Origin: Mercurialis annua
Taxonomy: Eukaryota > Streptophyta > Magnoliopsida > Malpighiales > Euphorbiaceae
Length of the DNA: 64,000 nucleotides
Direction: 5' to 3'
Assembly: GCF_937616625.2 (NCBI RefSeq)
Contig: NC_065577.1
Span: 21,589,501-21,653,500 of the forward strand
Position 1 is the first letter of the stretch. Every line of letters starts with the position of its first letter. A program made the position numbers and the translations under genes. Under the pieces are notes generated by a model. That model did no database searches, was not told the DNA's origin, and saw only the letters and a list, made by a program, of their open reading frames with translations. Shown piece after piece: positions 39,610 to 51,901 of the stretch.

Positions 39610-41526
39610 GTGTCGTTCCGATTACCTAAGCATGATTAAGTTATATTATGCAAAGTGTGCGTGTAAAGTGAAGATAGATTAGTATGTCGCGTCTCAAGTC
39701 TCTTTAACGCGTCGTTCTGATTACCTAAGCATGGTTAGTTTATATTACGCAAGGTGTGCGTGAAAGTGACGCTAGATTAGTATGTTCCGTCTCAAGGCTC
39801 TTTAATGCGTCGTTCTGAGTACCTAAGCATGGTTAGGTTATATTACGCAACGTGTGCTTGAAAAGTGACGCTAGATTAGTAAGTTGTGCCTCAAGTATCT
39901 TTTACCATGCTTATGTCGCGTCACAAGTCTCTCTAACGCGTCGTTCCGATTACCTAAACATGGTTAGGTTATATTACACAAAGTGTGTGTGAAAAGTAAC
40001 AATAAATTCGTAAGTCGTGTCTCAAGTATATTTAACGCGTCGTTGCAATTACCAAACCATGGTTAGGTTATATTACGCAAAGTGAGCGTGATAAGTGACG
40101 CTAGCTTAGTATGTCGCGTTTCAGTTCTCTTCAACGCGTTATATTACCAAACCATGGTTAGGTTATATTACAAAAAGTTTGCATGAAAAGTGACACTAGA
40201 TTAGTATGTCTCGTCTCAAGTCTCTTTAACGCGTCGTTTCAATTAGCATGATTATCTCGCATCGCAAGTCTCTTTAACTTGTCGTTCCGATTACCTAATC
40301 ATGGTGAGTTTAATTTTTCGCAAAGTGTGTTTGAAAAGTGATGCTAGATTAGTTAGTCGCGTCTCAAGTCTCTCTAACGCATCGGTCCTATTTCCTAAGA
40401 ATGGTCTGGTTATATTACGCAAAGTGTGCGTGAAAAGTGACGCTAGCTTAGTACGTCGCGTCTCAAGTCTCTCTAATGCGTCGTTCCGATTTCTAAGCAT
40501 GGAAAGGTTATATTACGTAAAGTGTGAGAAATAAGTTACGCTAGATTAGTATTACGCATCTCAAGTCTCTGTAACGCGTCGTTTCGATTACCATGCCTAT
40601 GTCGCGTCACAAGTCTCTCTAACCCGTCGTTCCGATTACCTAAGCATGGTTAGGTTATATTACGCAACGTGTGCGTGAAAAATGACAATTGATTAGTATG
40701 TTGCGTCTCAAATTTATTCAACGCGTCGTTCCGACTACCTAAGCATGCTTAGGTTATATTACGCAAAGTGTGCGTGAAAAATGACAATCGATTGGTTTGT
40801 GGCGTATCAAGTCTATTCAACGCGTCGTTCCGATTACCTAAGCATGGTTAGGTTATATTACGCAAAGTGTGCGTTAAACGTGATGCTAGATTAGTATGTC
40901 GCGTTTCAAGTGTCTTTAACGCGCCGTTTCGATTACCATGCTTAAGTTGCGTGTCACAAGTCTCTCTAATGAGTCGTTTCGAATACCTAAGCATGGTTAG
41001 GTTATATTACGCAAAGTGTGCGTTAAACGTGATGCTAGATTAGTATGTCGCGTTTCAAGTGTCTTTAACGCGCCGTTTCGATTACCATGCTTAAATTGCG
41101 TCACAAGTCTCTCTCATGAGTCGTTTCGAATACCTAAGCATGGTTAGGTTATATTATGCAAAGTGTGCGTGAAAAGTGACGCTAAATTAGAATGTCGCGT
41201 CTCAAGTCTCATTAGCGCGTCGTTCGGATTACCTAAGCATGGTTAGCTTATATTACGCAAGGTGTGCGTGAAAGTGACGCTAGATTAGCATGTCGCGTCT
41301 CAAGGCTCGTTAACGCGTCGTTCCGATTACCTAAGCATAATTAGGTTATATTACGCAAAGTGTTCGTGAAAAGTGAAGCTAGATTAGTATGTCACGTCTC
41401 AAGTCTCTTTAACGCGTCGTTCTGATTACCTAAGCATGAGTATGTCGCGTCTCAAGGCTCTTTAACGCGTCGTTCTGAGTACCTAAGCATGGTTAGGTTA
41501 TATTACGCAACGTGTGCTTGAAAAGT
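39610..41526 (-). repeat. Satellite block B2 (B orientation)
   Basis: B-orientation satellite, an inverted copy of about 4700-6617 that also appears downstream at 51902-53818. It contains a locally doubled 147-bp composite unit near 40850-41150. It ends abruptly at the joint of the 12.3-kb tandem duplication. No gene is seen. Confidence 0.93.
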
Positions 41527-41531
41527 GACGC

Positions 41532-44500
41532 CTTAGAGAGACTTGTGACGCGACATAAGCATGGTAATCGAAACGACGAATTAAAGATACTTAAGACACG
41601 ACTTACTAATCTAGCGTCACTTTTCAAGCACACGTTGCGTAATACAATCTAACCATGCATAGGTACTCAGAACGATGCGTTAAAGAGCCTTGAGACGCGA
41701 CATACTAATCTAGCGTCACTTTCACGCACACCTTGCGTAATATAACCTAACCATGCTTAGGTAATCAGAACAACGTGTTAAAGAGACTTGAGACGCGACA
41801 TACTAATAATCTAGCTTCACTTTTCAAGCACACTTTGCGTAATATAACCTAATCATGCTTAGGTAATCGGAACGACGCGTTAACGAGTCTTGAGACACGA
41901 CATGCTAATCTAGCGTCACATTCACGCACACCTTGCGTATTATAAGCTAACCAAGCTTAGCTAATCCGAAAGACGCGTTAAAGAGACTAGAGACGCAATA
42001 TGCTAATTTAGCGTCACTATTCACGCACACTTTGCGTAATATAACCTAACCATTCTTAGGTAATCAAAATGACGTGTTAAAGAGACTTGAGATGCGACAT
42101 ACTAGTCTAGCATCATTTTTCACGCATTCATTGCGTAATATAACCTCATCATGATTAGGTAATCGGGACGACTCGTTAAAGAGAGTTTAGATGCGACATA
42201 CTAATCTATTGTTACTTTTCACGCACACTTTGCGTAATATAACCTAACGATGCTTAGGTATTCGAAACGACGCGTTAGAGAGACTTATGACGCGATTTCA
42301 GCATGGTAATCAAAACGACGCGTTCAAGACACTTCAAAACGCGACATACTAATCTAGCGTCACGGTTAATGCACACTTTGCGTAATATAACCTAACCATG
42401 CTTAGGTAATCGGAACGACGCGTTGAATAGACTTGATACGCGACATACTAATCTAGCGTCACTTTTCACGCACACTTTGCGTAATATAACCGTGCTTAGG
42501 TATTCGGAACACGCGTTAAAGAGACTTGAGACGTGATATACTAATCTAGCGTCACTTGTCATGCACACTTTGCGTAATATAACATAACCATTCTTAGATA
42601 ATCAGAATGACGCGTTAAACAGACTTGAGACACGACATACTAATCTAGCTTCAATTTTCACGCATACTCTGCGTAACCTAACCTAACCATGCATAGATAA
42701 TCATAACGACGCGTTAGAGACACTTGTGACGCGACATGCTAATCTAGCGTCACTTTCACGCACACCTTGCGTAATATAAGCTAACCATGCTTAGGTAATC
42801 CGAACAACGCGATAATGAGACTTGAGACGCGACATGCTAATTTAGCGTCACTTTTCACGCACACTTTGCGTAGTATAACCTAACCATGCTTAGGTATTCG
42901 AAACGACTCATTAGAGAGACTTGTGACGCAACTTAAGCATGGTAATCGAAACGGCGCTTTAAAGACACTTGAAACGCGACATACTAATCTAGCATCACGT
43001 TTAACGCACACTTTGCGTAATATAACCTAACCATGCTTAAGTATTCGAAACGACTCATTAGAGAGACTTGTGACGCAACTTAAGCATGGTAATCGAAACG
43101 GCGCGTTAAAGACACTTGACGCACACTTTGCGTAATATAACCTAACCATGCTTAGGTAATCGAAACGACGCGTTGAATAGACTTGATACGCCACATACTA
43201 ATCGATTGTCATTTTTCACGCACACTTTGCGTAATATAACCTAAGCATGCTTAGGTAGTCGGAACGACGCGTTAAATAAATTTGAGACGCAACATACTAA
43301 TCAATTGTCATTTTTCACGCACACGTTGCGTAATATAACCTTAACCATGCTTAGGTAATCGGAACGACGGGTTAGAGAGACTTGTGACGCGACATAGGCA
43401 TGGGAATCGAAACGACGCATTACAGAGACTTGAGATGCGTAATAATAATCTAGCGTAACTTATTTCTCACACTTTGCGTAATATAACCTTACCATGCTTA
43501 GAAATCGGAACGACGCATTAGTGAGACTTGAGACGCGACGTACTAAGCTAGCGTCACTTTTCACGCACACTTTGCGTAATATAACCAGACCATTCTTAGG
43601 AAATAGGACCGATGCATTAGAGAGACTTGAGACGTGACTAACTAATCTAGCGTCACTTTTCACACACACTTTGCGAAAAAGTAAACTCACCATGATTAGG
43701 TAATCGGAACGACAAGTTAAAGAGACTTTCGATGCGAGATAATCATGGTAATCGAAACGACGCGTTAAAGAGACTTGAGACGCGACATACTAATCTAGTG
43801 TCACTTTTCATGCAAACTTTTTGTAGTATAACCTAACCATAATTAGTTAATAGGAACAATGCGTTGAAGAGAACTGAGACGCGACATACTAAGCTAACCA
43901 TAATTAGTTAATAGGAACAAAGGGACTTAAATCTACTGTCTCTTTTCACCCACATTTTGTGTAATATAACCTAACCAAGCTTAGGTAATTGGGACGACGC
44001 GTTAGAGAGACTTGTGACGGGACATACTAATCTTGCGTCACTTTTCACGCACACTTTGCGTAATATGACCTAACCATGCTTAGGTTATCGGAACGATGCG
44101 TTAAAGAGACTTGGAACGCGACATACTAATAGACTTGAGACGCGATATACTAATTTAATGTCATTTTTAACGCACACTTTGCGTAATATAACCCAACCAT
44201 GCTTAGCTAATCGGAACAACACTTTAGAGAGACTTGTGACGCGACATAAGCACGGTAATCGAAACGACGCGTTAAAGAGACTTCAGACGCGGCATACTAA
44301 TCTAGCGTCACTTTTTACGCAAACTTTGCGTAATATAACCTAACCATGCTTAGGTAATCAGAACGACGCGTTAATGAGACTTCTGACGCACCATACTTAT
44401 CTAGCGTCACTTTTCACGCCACTTTGATATAACCTAACCATGCTTAGGTAATCGGAATGACGCTTTAAACAGACTTGAGACGCGACATACTATTCTAGCG

Positions 44501-44868
44501 TCACTTTTCGAGCATGCTTTGCGTAATATAACCTAGCCATGCTTTGGTAATCGGAACGACGCGTTAAATAGAATTTATACGCGACATACTAATCTATAGT
44601 CACTTTTCACACACACTTTGCGTAATATACCTAACCATACTTAAGGTAATCGGAACGACGCGTTAAAGAGACTTGAGGCGCAACATATTAATCAATTGTT
44701 ACTTTTCACGCACACTTAGCCTAACCATGCTTAGGCAATCAGAACGACGCGTTAGAGAGACTTGTGACGTGACATAAGCATGGCAATCGAAATGACGCGT
44801 TAAAGAGACTTGAGACGTGACATACTAATCTACCGTCACTTTTTGCGCAAACTTTGCATAATATAACC
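41532..44868 (+). repeat. Satellite block A3, first part (A orientation)
   Basis: Second copy of 29195-32530 with a few substitutions, for example GCTTTAAACAGAC near 44463 where copy 1 has GCGTTAAAAAGAC. It includes the doubled 147-bp unit near 42885. No gene is seen. Confidence 0.93.
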
Positions 44869-44880
44869 AAAACTAAATAA

Positions 44881-46077
44881 TCATTTTCCAGATGGTTGGC
44901 CAAGCATTCCAATAAAAGGATCATTGTCATCATATCTCCTGTGAAAATCAGCTTCAGAACAACAGCTTGAGTTTTGGAGATCATCTTCGATTTCTTCATC
45001 CTCCGAATCCGTTAAGCAATCATCACAATCACAGGCATCGAAGAAACAATGACCATCCCGTTGAAAGGCATATATAGGACGCCCTTCAAAATCAAAAGAG
45101 ACAACAGGGACTCCTTTTTCCTGTGGAAATGGTTCAAGCATGAACTGTGTAGAAAATACCTGAGGAGTGACATCAGTATGTTTTGTAAAGGACGTTTCCA
45201 CAGTGCCATCAGGTTTTTTTGTGAATACTGGAGTACAGGATTGAACTGGTTGAGTAGATTCATGCATTTTTTCATAGTTGGTAATCCACTTCTCGGGGAA
45301 AAGGTGTAGGAGTTCATTTCTGGTGATTTGTTTGGGTATGTGGACACAAGAAGGGGTGTTTTGGGAATCTGTCTTTATCAAAAGGGCATCATTATGGTTT
45401 GCGGGTAAAGTGAGGTTTAAATCATGGTTTTGCAAACGATACACCATTTGATAGTGAAGAGTAGCTGCAATTGAATCAGCAACTTGTTGGGCTCCAGTAA
45501 TTTGTATTTGCACCTTTAAAGCTGTAAGAGCCATCGGATCAGAGAGGGCAAGATTGTAATTTGGGAAAAAGGTGAAAAACACTGAGCCTGCATTCAAGGA
45601 AGTTTCAACTGTACCAATCACTGCATGTTGATACTGTAGATAACGGGAATCTACGAGAGCAATTCTTGTGAAAACTGGTAGACTGGCACGACCATGGTAA
45701 CTGAGACCAAGTCGGATAGCTCCAAAATGAATATGAGTATAACCCTGAGTTAACCAAACTCTTAGAAATTCAGGTGGAATCTCAAGAGTAATGAATTGTT
45801 CAGCTTGAGAAGCATGAATGGTGCATTGATCAAAGCTGGATGACTGAACATATTCTTTGATAGGTTTGTAAGGCTTTTTTTTTATCAAGGACTTGATATT
45901 ATGGATAAAAGGGGTAGCGGTTTTAGAAAACGCATCATAAGGGTTGAGAAGAGGGGCTTTTGTATCAGATATTTTTTGATTTTCTGGAAGATAAATAAAC
46001 TCATAAAGATAATCATTTTTATTTACAGTAGTAAGAGCAGTACTAGAAGGCGTAGAACAACAACTTTTTGTGAGCAT
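44881..46077 (-). CDS. Caulimovirid movement-protein-like ORF, endogenous viral, copy 2
   Basis: This is a 398-codon ORF whose predicted protein is identical to that of copy 1, with ATG at 46077 and TGA at 44881. The same 30K-superfamily signature is present (YHGRASLPVFTRIALVDSRY), with the basic patch before the domain and the acidic, cysteine-containing tail (DACDCDDCLTDSEDEE). The frame is undamaged even though it is surrounded by non-coding satellite and accompanied by a broken RNase H fragment. Identity between the copies is explained by the recent duplication and is not by itself evidence of selection. It is probably a viral relic; a host-used gene cannot be excluded from sequence alone. 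Confidence 0.7.
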   Translation of the reverse strand: MLTKSCCSTPSSTALTTVNKNDYLYEFIYLPENQKISDTKAPLLNPYDAFSKTATPFIHNIKSLIKKKPYKPIKEYVQSSSFDQCTIHASQAEQFITLEIPPEFLRVWLTQGYTHIHFGAIRLGLSYHGRASLPVFTRIALVDSRYLQYQHAVIGTVETSLNAGSVFFTFFPNYNLALSDPMALTALKVQIQITGAQQVADSIAATLHYQMVYRLQNHDLNLTLPANHNDALLIKTDSQNTPSCVHIPKQITRNELLHLFPEKWITNYEKMHESTQPVQSCTPVFTKKPDGTVETSFTKHTDVTPQVFSTQFMLEPFPQEKGVPVVSFDFEGRPIYAFQRDGHCFFDACDCDDCLTDSEDEEIEDDLQNSSCCSEADFHRRYDDNDPFIGMLGQPSGK

Positions 46078-46147
46078 GGTTGTAAAGTACTGACCCAATT
46101 TTCACAAAGTAAGAACTAGTATATGTATTTCTTTCTCTTCGCTATTA

Positions 46148-46160
46148 GGCTCCGATACCA
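46148..46160 (-). promoter_or_regulatory. Putative tRNA-Met primer-binding site (copy 2)
   Basis: Minus-strand TGGTATCGGAGCC, identical to the site at 33810-33822 and at the same distance upstream of the movement-protein ATG. Confidence 0.65.
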
Positions 46161-46222
46161 ATGAGAGGAACGACGATAAACCTTAACAGATTACATGTAT
46201 GACTAGCCAGGATCACAGCCTT

Positions 46223-49200
46223 CGCATTAAAGAGCCTTAAGACGTGACATACTAATCTAGCGTCACTTTTCACGCACACCTTGCATAATATTACATAACA
46301 ATGCTTAGGTAATCGGAACGACGCATTAAAGAGACTTGAGACGGGACATACTAATCTAGCGTTACTTTTCTTGCACATTTTGCGTAATATAACCTAACCA
46401 TTCTTGGGTAATCGGAACGACGCATTAAAGAGACTTGAGACGCGACATACTAATCTAGCGTCATGTTTCACGCACTCTTTGCGTAGTACAACCTAACCAT
46501 TCTTAGGTCATCGGAACAATGCGTTAAAGAGACTTGAGATACGACATACTAATTCAACGTCACTTTCTACGCACACTTTGCGTAATATAATCTAACCATG
46601 GTTAGGTAATCGGAACGACGCGTTAAAGAAACTTGTGACGCGACATACTAATATAACCTAACCATGTTTATGTAATCGGAAAAACGTGTTAAAGAGAAAT
46701 GAGACGCGGCATACTAATCTAGCGTCACTTTTCACGCACACTTTGCGTAATATAACCTGGTTGCTTAGGTAATCGGAATGACGCGTTAAATAGACTTGAT
46801 ACGCGGCATACTAATCTATCGTCACATTTCACGCACACTTTGCGTAATATAACTTAAACATGCTTAGGTAATCGGAACGACGCGTTAAAGAGATTTGAGA
46901 CGCGACATACTAATCTATTGCTACTTTTTACGCACACTTTGCGTACTATAACCTAACCATGCTTAGGTAATAAGAAACACGCGTTAGAGAGACTTGAGAC
47001 GCGATATAAGTATGGTAATCGAAGCGACGCGTTTAAGAGACTTGAGAGGTGACATACTAATCTAGCGTTACTTTTTACGCAAACTTTGCATAAAATAACT
47101 TAACCATGCTTATAAACGGCGCATTAAAGAGCCTTTATACGCGGCATATAATCTAGCGTCACTTTTTATGCACACCTTGCGTAATATAACCTAACCATAC
47201 TTAGGTAATTGGAACGACGCATTAAAGAGACAGATTAGTATTACTTTTCTCGCACACTCGCAATATAGCCTAACCATTCTTGGGTAATCGGAACGACGCG
47301 TTGAAGAGACTTGAGACGCGACATACTAATCCTGCGTCACTTTTCACGCACTCTTTGCGTAATATAACCTAACCACCCTTAGGTAATCGGAACGACGCGT
47401 TCAAGTATCTAGCATCACTTTTCACGCACACTTTGCGTAATATAACCTTACAACACCTAGGTAATCGGAACGACGCGTTAAAGAGACTTGTGACGCGATA
47501 TAGTAATCTAATGTCACTTTTCACGCACACTTTGCGTTATATAACCTAACCATGCATTGGTAATCGGAACAGAGCGTTAAAGAGACTTGTGACGCGACAT
47601 AATAATCTAGCGTCACTTTTAACGCACACTTTGAGTAATATAACCCGCTTTCCGTAATATAACCTAACCACAAATAGGTAATCGGAACGATGCGTTCAAG
47701 AGATTTGAGACGCGACATACCACTAATCTAACATCACTTTTCATGCTCACTTTGCGTAATATAACCTAAGCACGCTTATGTAATCGGAACGACGCGTTAA
47801 AGAGACTTGTGACGCAACATACTACTAATCTAGCGTCACTTTAACGCACACTTTGTGTTATATAACCTAACCATGCCTAGGTAATCGGAACGACTTGTTA
47901 AATAGACTTGTGACGCGACATAGTAATCTAGAGTCACTTTTCACGCACACTGCATAATATAGCCTAACTATGCATAGGGAATCAGAACAGCGCGTTGAAG
48001 AGACTTGTGACGCGACATACTAATCTACCGTCACTTTTAAGGCACACTTAGCGTAATATAACCGAACCATGCCAAGGTAATCGGAATGACGCAATAAAGA
48101 GACTTGTGACGCGACATACTAATCTAGCGTCACTTTTCACGCACACTTTGCGTAATATAACCAAACCATGCTTAGGTAATCGAAACAATGCTTTTAAAGA
48201 GACTTGAGACGAAACATATTAATCTAGCGCCACTTTTTACGCACACTTTGCGTAATATAACCTAACCATGCTTAGGTAATCGGAATGACGCATTAAAGAC
48301 ACTTGAGATTGGACATACTAATCGAGCGTCACTTTTCACTCACATTAAGCGTAATATAACATAACCATGCTTAGGTAATCGGAACGGCGCGTTAATGAGA
48401 CTTTAGCCACGACATACTAATCTATTGATCCTTTTCATGCACACTTTGCGTACAATAACCTAACCATGCTTAAGTAATCGGAACGACGCATTAAAGAGCC
48501 TTAAGACGCGACATACTAATATATTTTTACTTTTCACGCACACTTTGCGTAATATAACCTAACCATGCTTATGTAATCGGAACGACGCGTTAAAGAGACG
48601 TTAGATGCGACATACTAATCAATTGATCCTTTTCACGCATACTTTGCGTACTATAATATAACCATGCTTAGGTAATACGCGTTAGAGAGACTTTTGACGC
48701 GACATAAGCATGGTAATCGAAATGACGCGTTACAGAGACTTGAGACGCGATATACTAATCTAACGTCACTTTTCACGCAAACTTTGTGTAATATAACGTA
48801 AGCATACTTAGGTAATCGAAACGACGCAATAAAGAGTCTTGAGACGCGACATTTTAATCTAGCGTCACTTTTCACGCACACCTTGCGTAATATAACCTAA
48901 CCATGCTTAGGTAATAGGAACGACGCGTGAAATAGACGTGAGACGCGACATATTAATTCTGTTGTCATTTTTCACGCAACATTTGCATAATATAACCTAA
49001 CCAAGCTTAGGTAATCAGAACGACGCGTTAAAGATACTTTAGACGCAACATACTAATCTATTGTCACTTTTCATACACACTTTGCGTATTATAACCTAAC
49101 TATGCTTAGGTAATCAGAACGACGTGTTAAAGAGATTTGAGACGCAAAATACTAATCGAGCGTCACTTTTAATAATCTATTGTTACTTTTCACGCACACT

Positions 49201-50142
49201 TTGTGTACTATAACCTAACCATGCTTAGGTAGTCGGAACGACGTGTTAGAGAGCCTTGGTAATTTAAACGACTCGTTAAAGAGACTTGAGACGCGACATA
49301 CTAATCTACCGTCACTTTTCACGCCAACTTTGCATAATAACCTAACCATGCTTAGGTAATCGGAACGGCGCATTAAAGAGCCATGAGACGCGACATACTA
49401 ATCTAGCGTCACATTTCACGCACACCTTGGGTAATAACCAAACCATGGTTAGGTAATCGGAACGACGCGTTTAAGAGACTTGAGATGGAACATACTAATC
49501 TAGCGTTACTTTTCTCGCACACTTTACGTAAACCTAAAAATTCTTGGGTAATCGGAACGACACATTAAAGAGACTTGAGACGCAACATACTAATCTAGTG
49601 TCATTTTTTACGCACTCTTTGCGTAATATAAGTAACCATGCTTAGGTAATCGGAACAACGCGTTTAAAGAGTTTTGAGACGCGATATACTAATCTAGCGT
49701 CACTTTTCACGGACATTTTGCGTAACATAACCTTAGCATGCTTAGGAAATCGGAACGACGCGTTAGATAGACTTGTGACGCGACATACTAATCTATTGTC
49801 ATTTTTCACACATACTTTGCGTAATAATATAACCTAACCATACTGAAGTAATTGGAACAATGCGTTAAATAGACTTGAGACGCGACATACTAATCTATTG
49901 TCATTTTTCACGCACACTTTGCGTTATAACCTAACCATGCTTAGGAATAATGATGCGTTAGAGATACTTGAGATGCGACATACTAATATAACGTCACTTT
50001 TCACACACACTTTGTGTAATATAACCTAACCATGCTTATGTAATCGGAACGACGCGTTAAAGAGACTTGAGATGCGACATACTAATCTATTGATCCTTTT
50101 CACGCATACTTTGCATACTATAATATAACCATGCTTAGGTAA
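46223..50142 (+). repeat. Satellite block A3, second part (A orientation)
   Basis: Second copy of 33885-37795, with small differences such as TCTATTGATCC near 48421 against TCTATTAATCC in copy 1, and 9 extra bases (a fuller GAGACTTGAG stretch) near 50065. It contains the empty RNase H site again at 48676-48696. No gene is seen. Confidence 0.93.
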
Positions 50143-50503
50143 CAGATTCCTCAGTCAGGAACCAGAATATTGCAGACAGATGCCAGTGATAAATTTTGGG
50201 GTGCTATTCTGCTAGAAGAACAAGACAGCAAACAGAGGATATGCGCTTATGCTAGTGGAAAATTCTCAGAAGCAGAAACTCATTATCATTCCACATTTAA
50301 AGAAGTGTTAGCGGTCAAATATTAGATCAAGAAGTTTTGAATTTCATCTGATCGGTCACAAGTTCAAAGTGCTTATGGACTGTTCTTCATTTCCAAAAAT
50401 GCTCAATTTTAAAGGGAAAATTGTTCCTAACAATCAACTACTTCGATGGAGTGAATGGTTCAGCAAGTATGATTTCATGGTAGAACATATTAAAGGAAAT
50501 CAG
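50143..50503 (+). pseudogene. Broken caulimovirid RNase H fragment, copy 2
   Basis: Second copy of the fragment at 37796-38156, with the same in-frame TAG and the same frame change, so both lesions pre-date the 12.3-kb duplication. One substitution is visible: AATTTTAAAGGG here against AATTTTAATGGG in copy 1, changing Asn to Lys in the MLNF(N/K)GK stretch. Lys is the residue I recall as more usual in relatives, which would make copy 1 the derived state (inference). Confidence 0.8.
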
Positions 50504-51889
50504 ACGCGACATAAGCATGGTAATCGAAATGACGCGTTACAGAGACTTGAGACGCGATATACTAATCTAACGTCACTTTTCACGCAAACTTTGTGTAATA
50601 TAACGTAAGCATACTTAGGTAATCGAAACGACGCAATAAAGAGTCTTGAGACGCGACATTTTAATCTAGCGTCACTTTTCACGCACACCTTGCGTAATAT
50701 AACCTAACCATGCTTATGTAATAGGAACGACGCGTGAAATAGACGTGAGACGCGACATATTAATTCTCTTGTCATTTTTAACGCAACGCTTGCTTAATAT
50801 AACCTAACCAAGTTTAGGTAATCGGAACAACGCGTTAAAGATACTTTAGATGCAACATACTAATCTATTGTCACTTTTCATACACACTTTGCGTATTATA
50901 ACCTAACCATGCTTAGGTAATCGAACGACGTGTTAAAGAGACCTGAGACATAAAATACTAATCGAGCGTCACTTTTCACGAACGCTTTGCGTAATATAGC
51001 CTAACCATGGTTAGGTAATCGGAGCAACGCGATAAAGGGAATTGAGACGCGACATACATTATGTCACTTTTAACGCACACTTTGCGTAATATAACATAAC
51101 CATGGTTAAGTAATCGAAATGAAGCGTTAAAGAGACTTGAGACGTGACATACTAATTTATTGTTACTTTTCACGCACACTTTGTGTACTATAACCTAAAG
51201 ATGCTTAGGTAATCGGAACGACGCGTTGGAGAGGCTTGTGATGCGACATATGCATGGTAATTGAAATGACTCGTTAAAGAGACTTGAGACGCGACATACT
51301 AATCTACTGTCACTTTTCATGCCAACTTTGCATAATATAACCTAACCATGTTTAGGTAATCGGAACGACGCATTAAAGAACCATGATACGCGACATAGTA
51401 ATCTAGCGTCACATTTCACGCACACCTTGGGTAATATAACCTAACCATGGTTAGGTAATCAGAACGACGCGCTTAAGAGACTTGAGATGGGACATACTAA
51501 TCAGAACGACGCGTTAAAGAGACTTGAGACGCAACATACTAATCTAGTGTCATTTTTTACGCACTCTTTGCGTAATATAAGTAACCATGCTTAGGTAATC
51601 GGAACAACGCGTTTAAAGAGTTTTGAGACGCGATATACTAATTTAGCGTCACTTTTCACGGACACTTTGCGTAATATAACCTTAGCATGCTTAGGAAATT
51701 GGAACGACGCGTTAGATAGACTTATGACGCGACATACTAATCTATTGTCATTTTTCACACATACTTTGCGTAATAATATAACCTAACCATGCTGAAGTAA
51801 TTGGAACAATGCGTTAAATAGACTTGAGACGCGACATACTAATCTATTGTCATTTTTCACGCACACTTTGCGTAATATAACCTAACCAG
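50504..51889 (+). repeat. Satellite block A3, third part (A orientation)
   Basis: Second copy of 38157-39597, shortened by 55 bp near 51507. In copy 1 the lost stretch lies between two TAATC repeats (about 39164-39218), so slippage or single-strand annealing between them explains the loss. No gene is seen. Confidence 0.92.
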
Positions 51890-51901
51890 GCTAGCGTTAA
51901 C
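51890..51901. other. Satellite orientation switch A to B (copy 2)
   Basis: GCTAGC plus GTTAAC, the duplicate of 39598-39609. From here rightward the sequence is the inverted counterpart of 6617 back to 1, reached at about 58297. Confidence 0.85.

Larger units (their letters stand above)
29190..41526. repeat. 12.3-kb tandem segmental duplication, copy 1
   Basis: A 12,337-bp segment of satellite with two viral inserts and one orientation switch is repeated immediately downstream. The offset is constant at about 12,338 bp from about 30,500, then 12,347 after a 9-bp difference near 50065, then 12,292 after a 55-bp deletion near 51507. Stretches compared by eye differ at only a few positions per kb. 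This is far closer than neighbouring monomers are to each other, so the event is recent. Confidence 0.95.
44869..46222 (-). mobile_element. Endogenous caulimovirid segment with primer-binding site and movement-protein ORF (copy 2)
   Basis: Second copy of the segment at 32531-33884, carried along in the 12.3-kb tandem duplication and not inserted separately: flanking satellite and both boundaries are the same. No difference from copy 1 was noticed inside the segment. Confidence 0.75.
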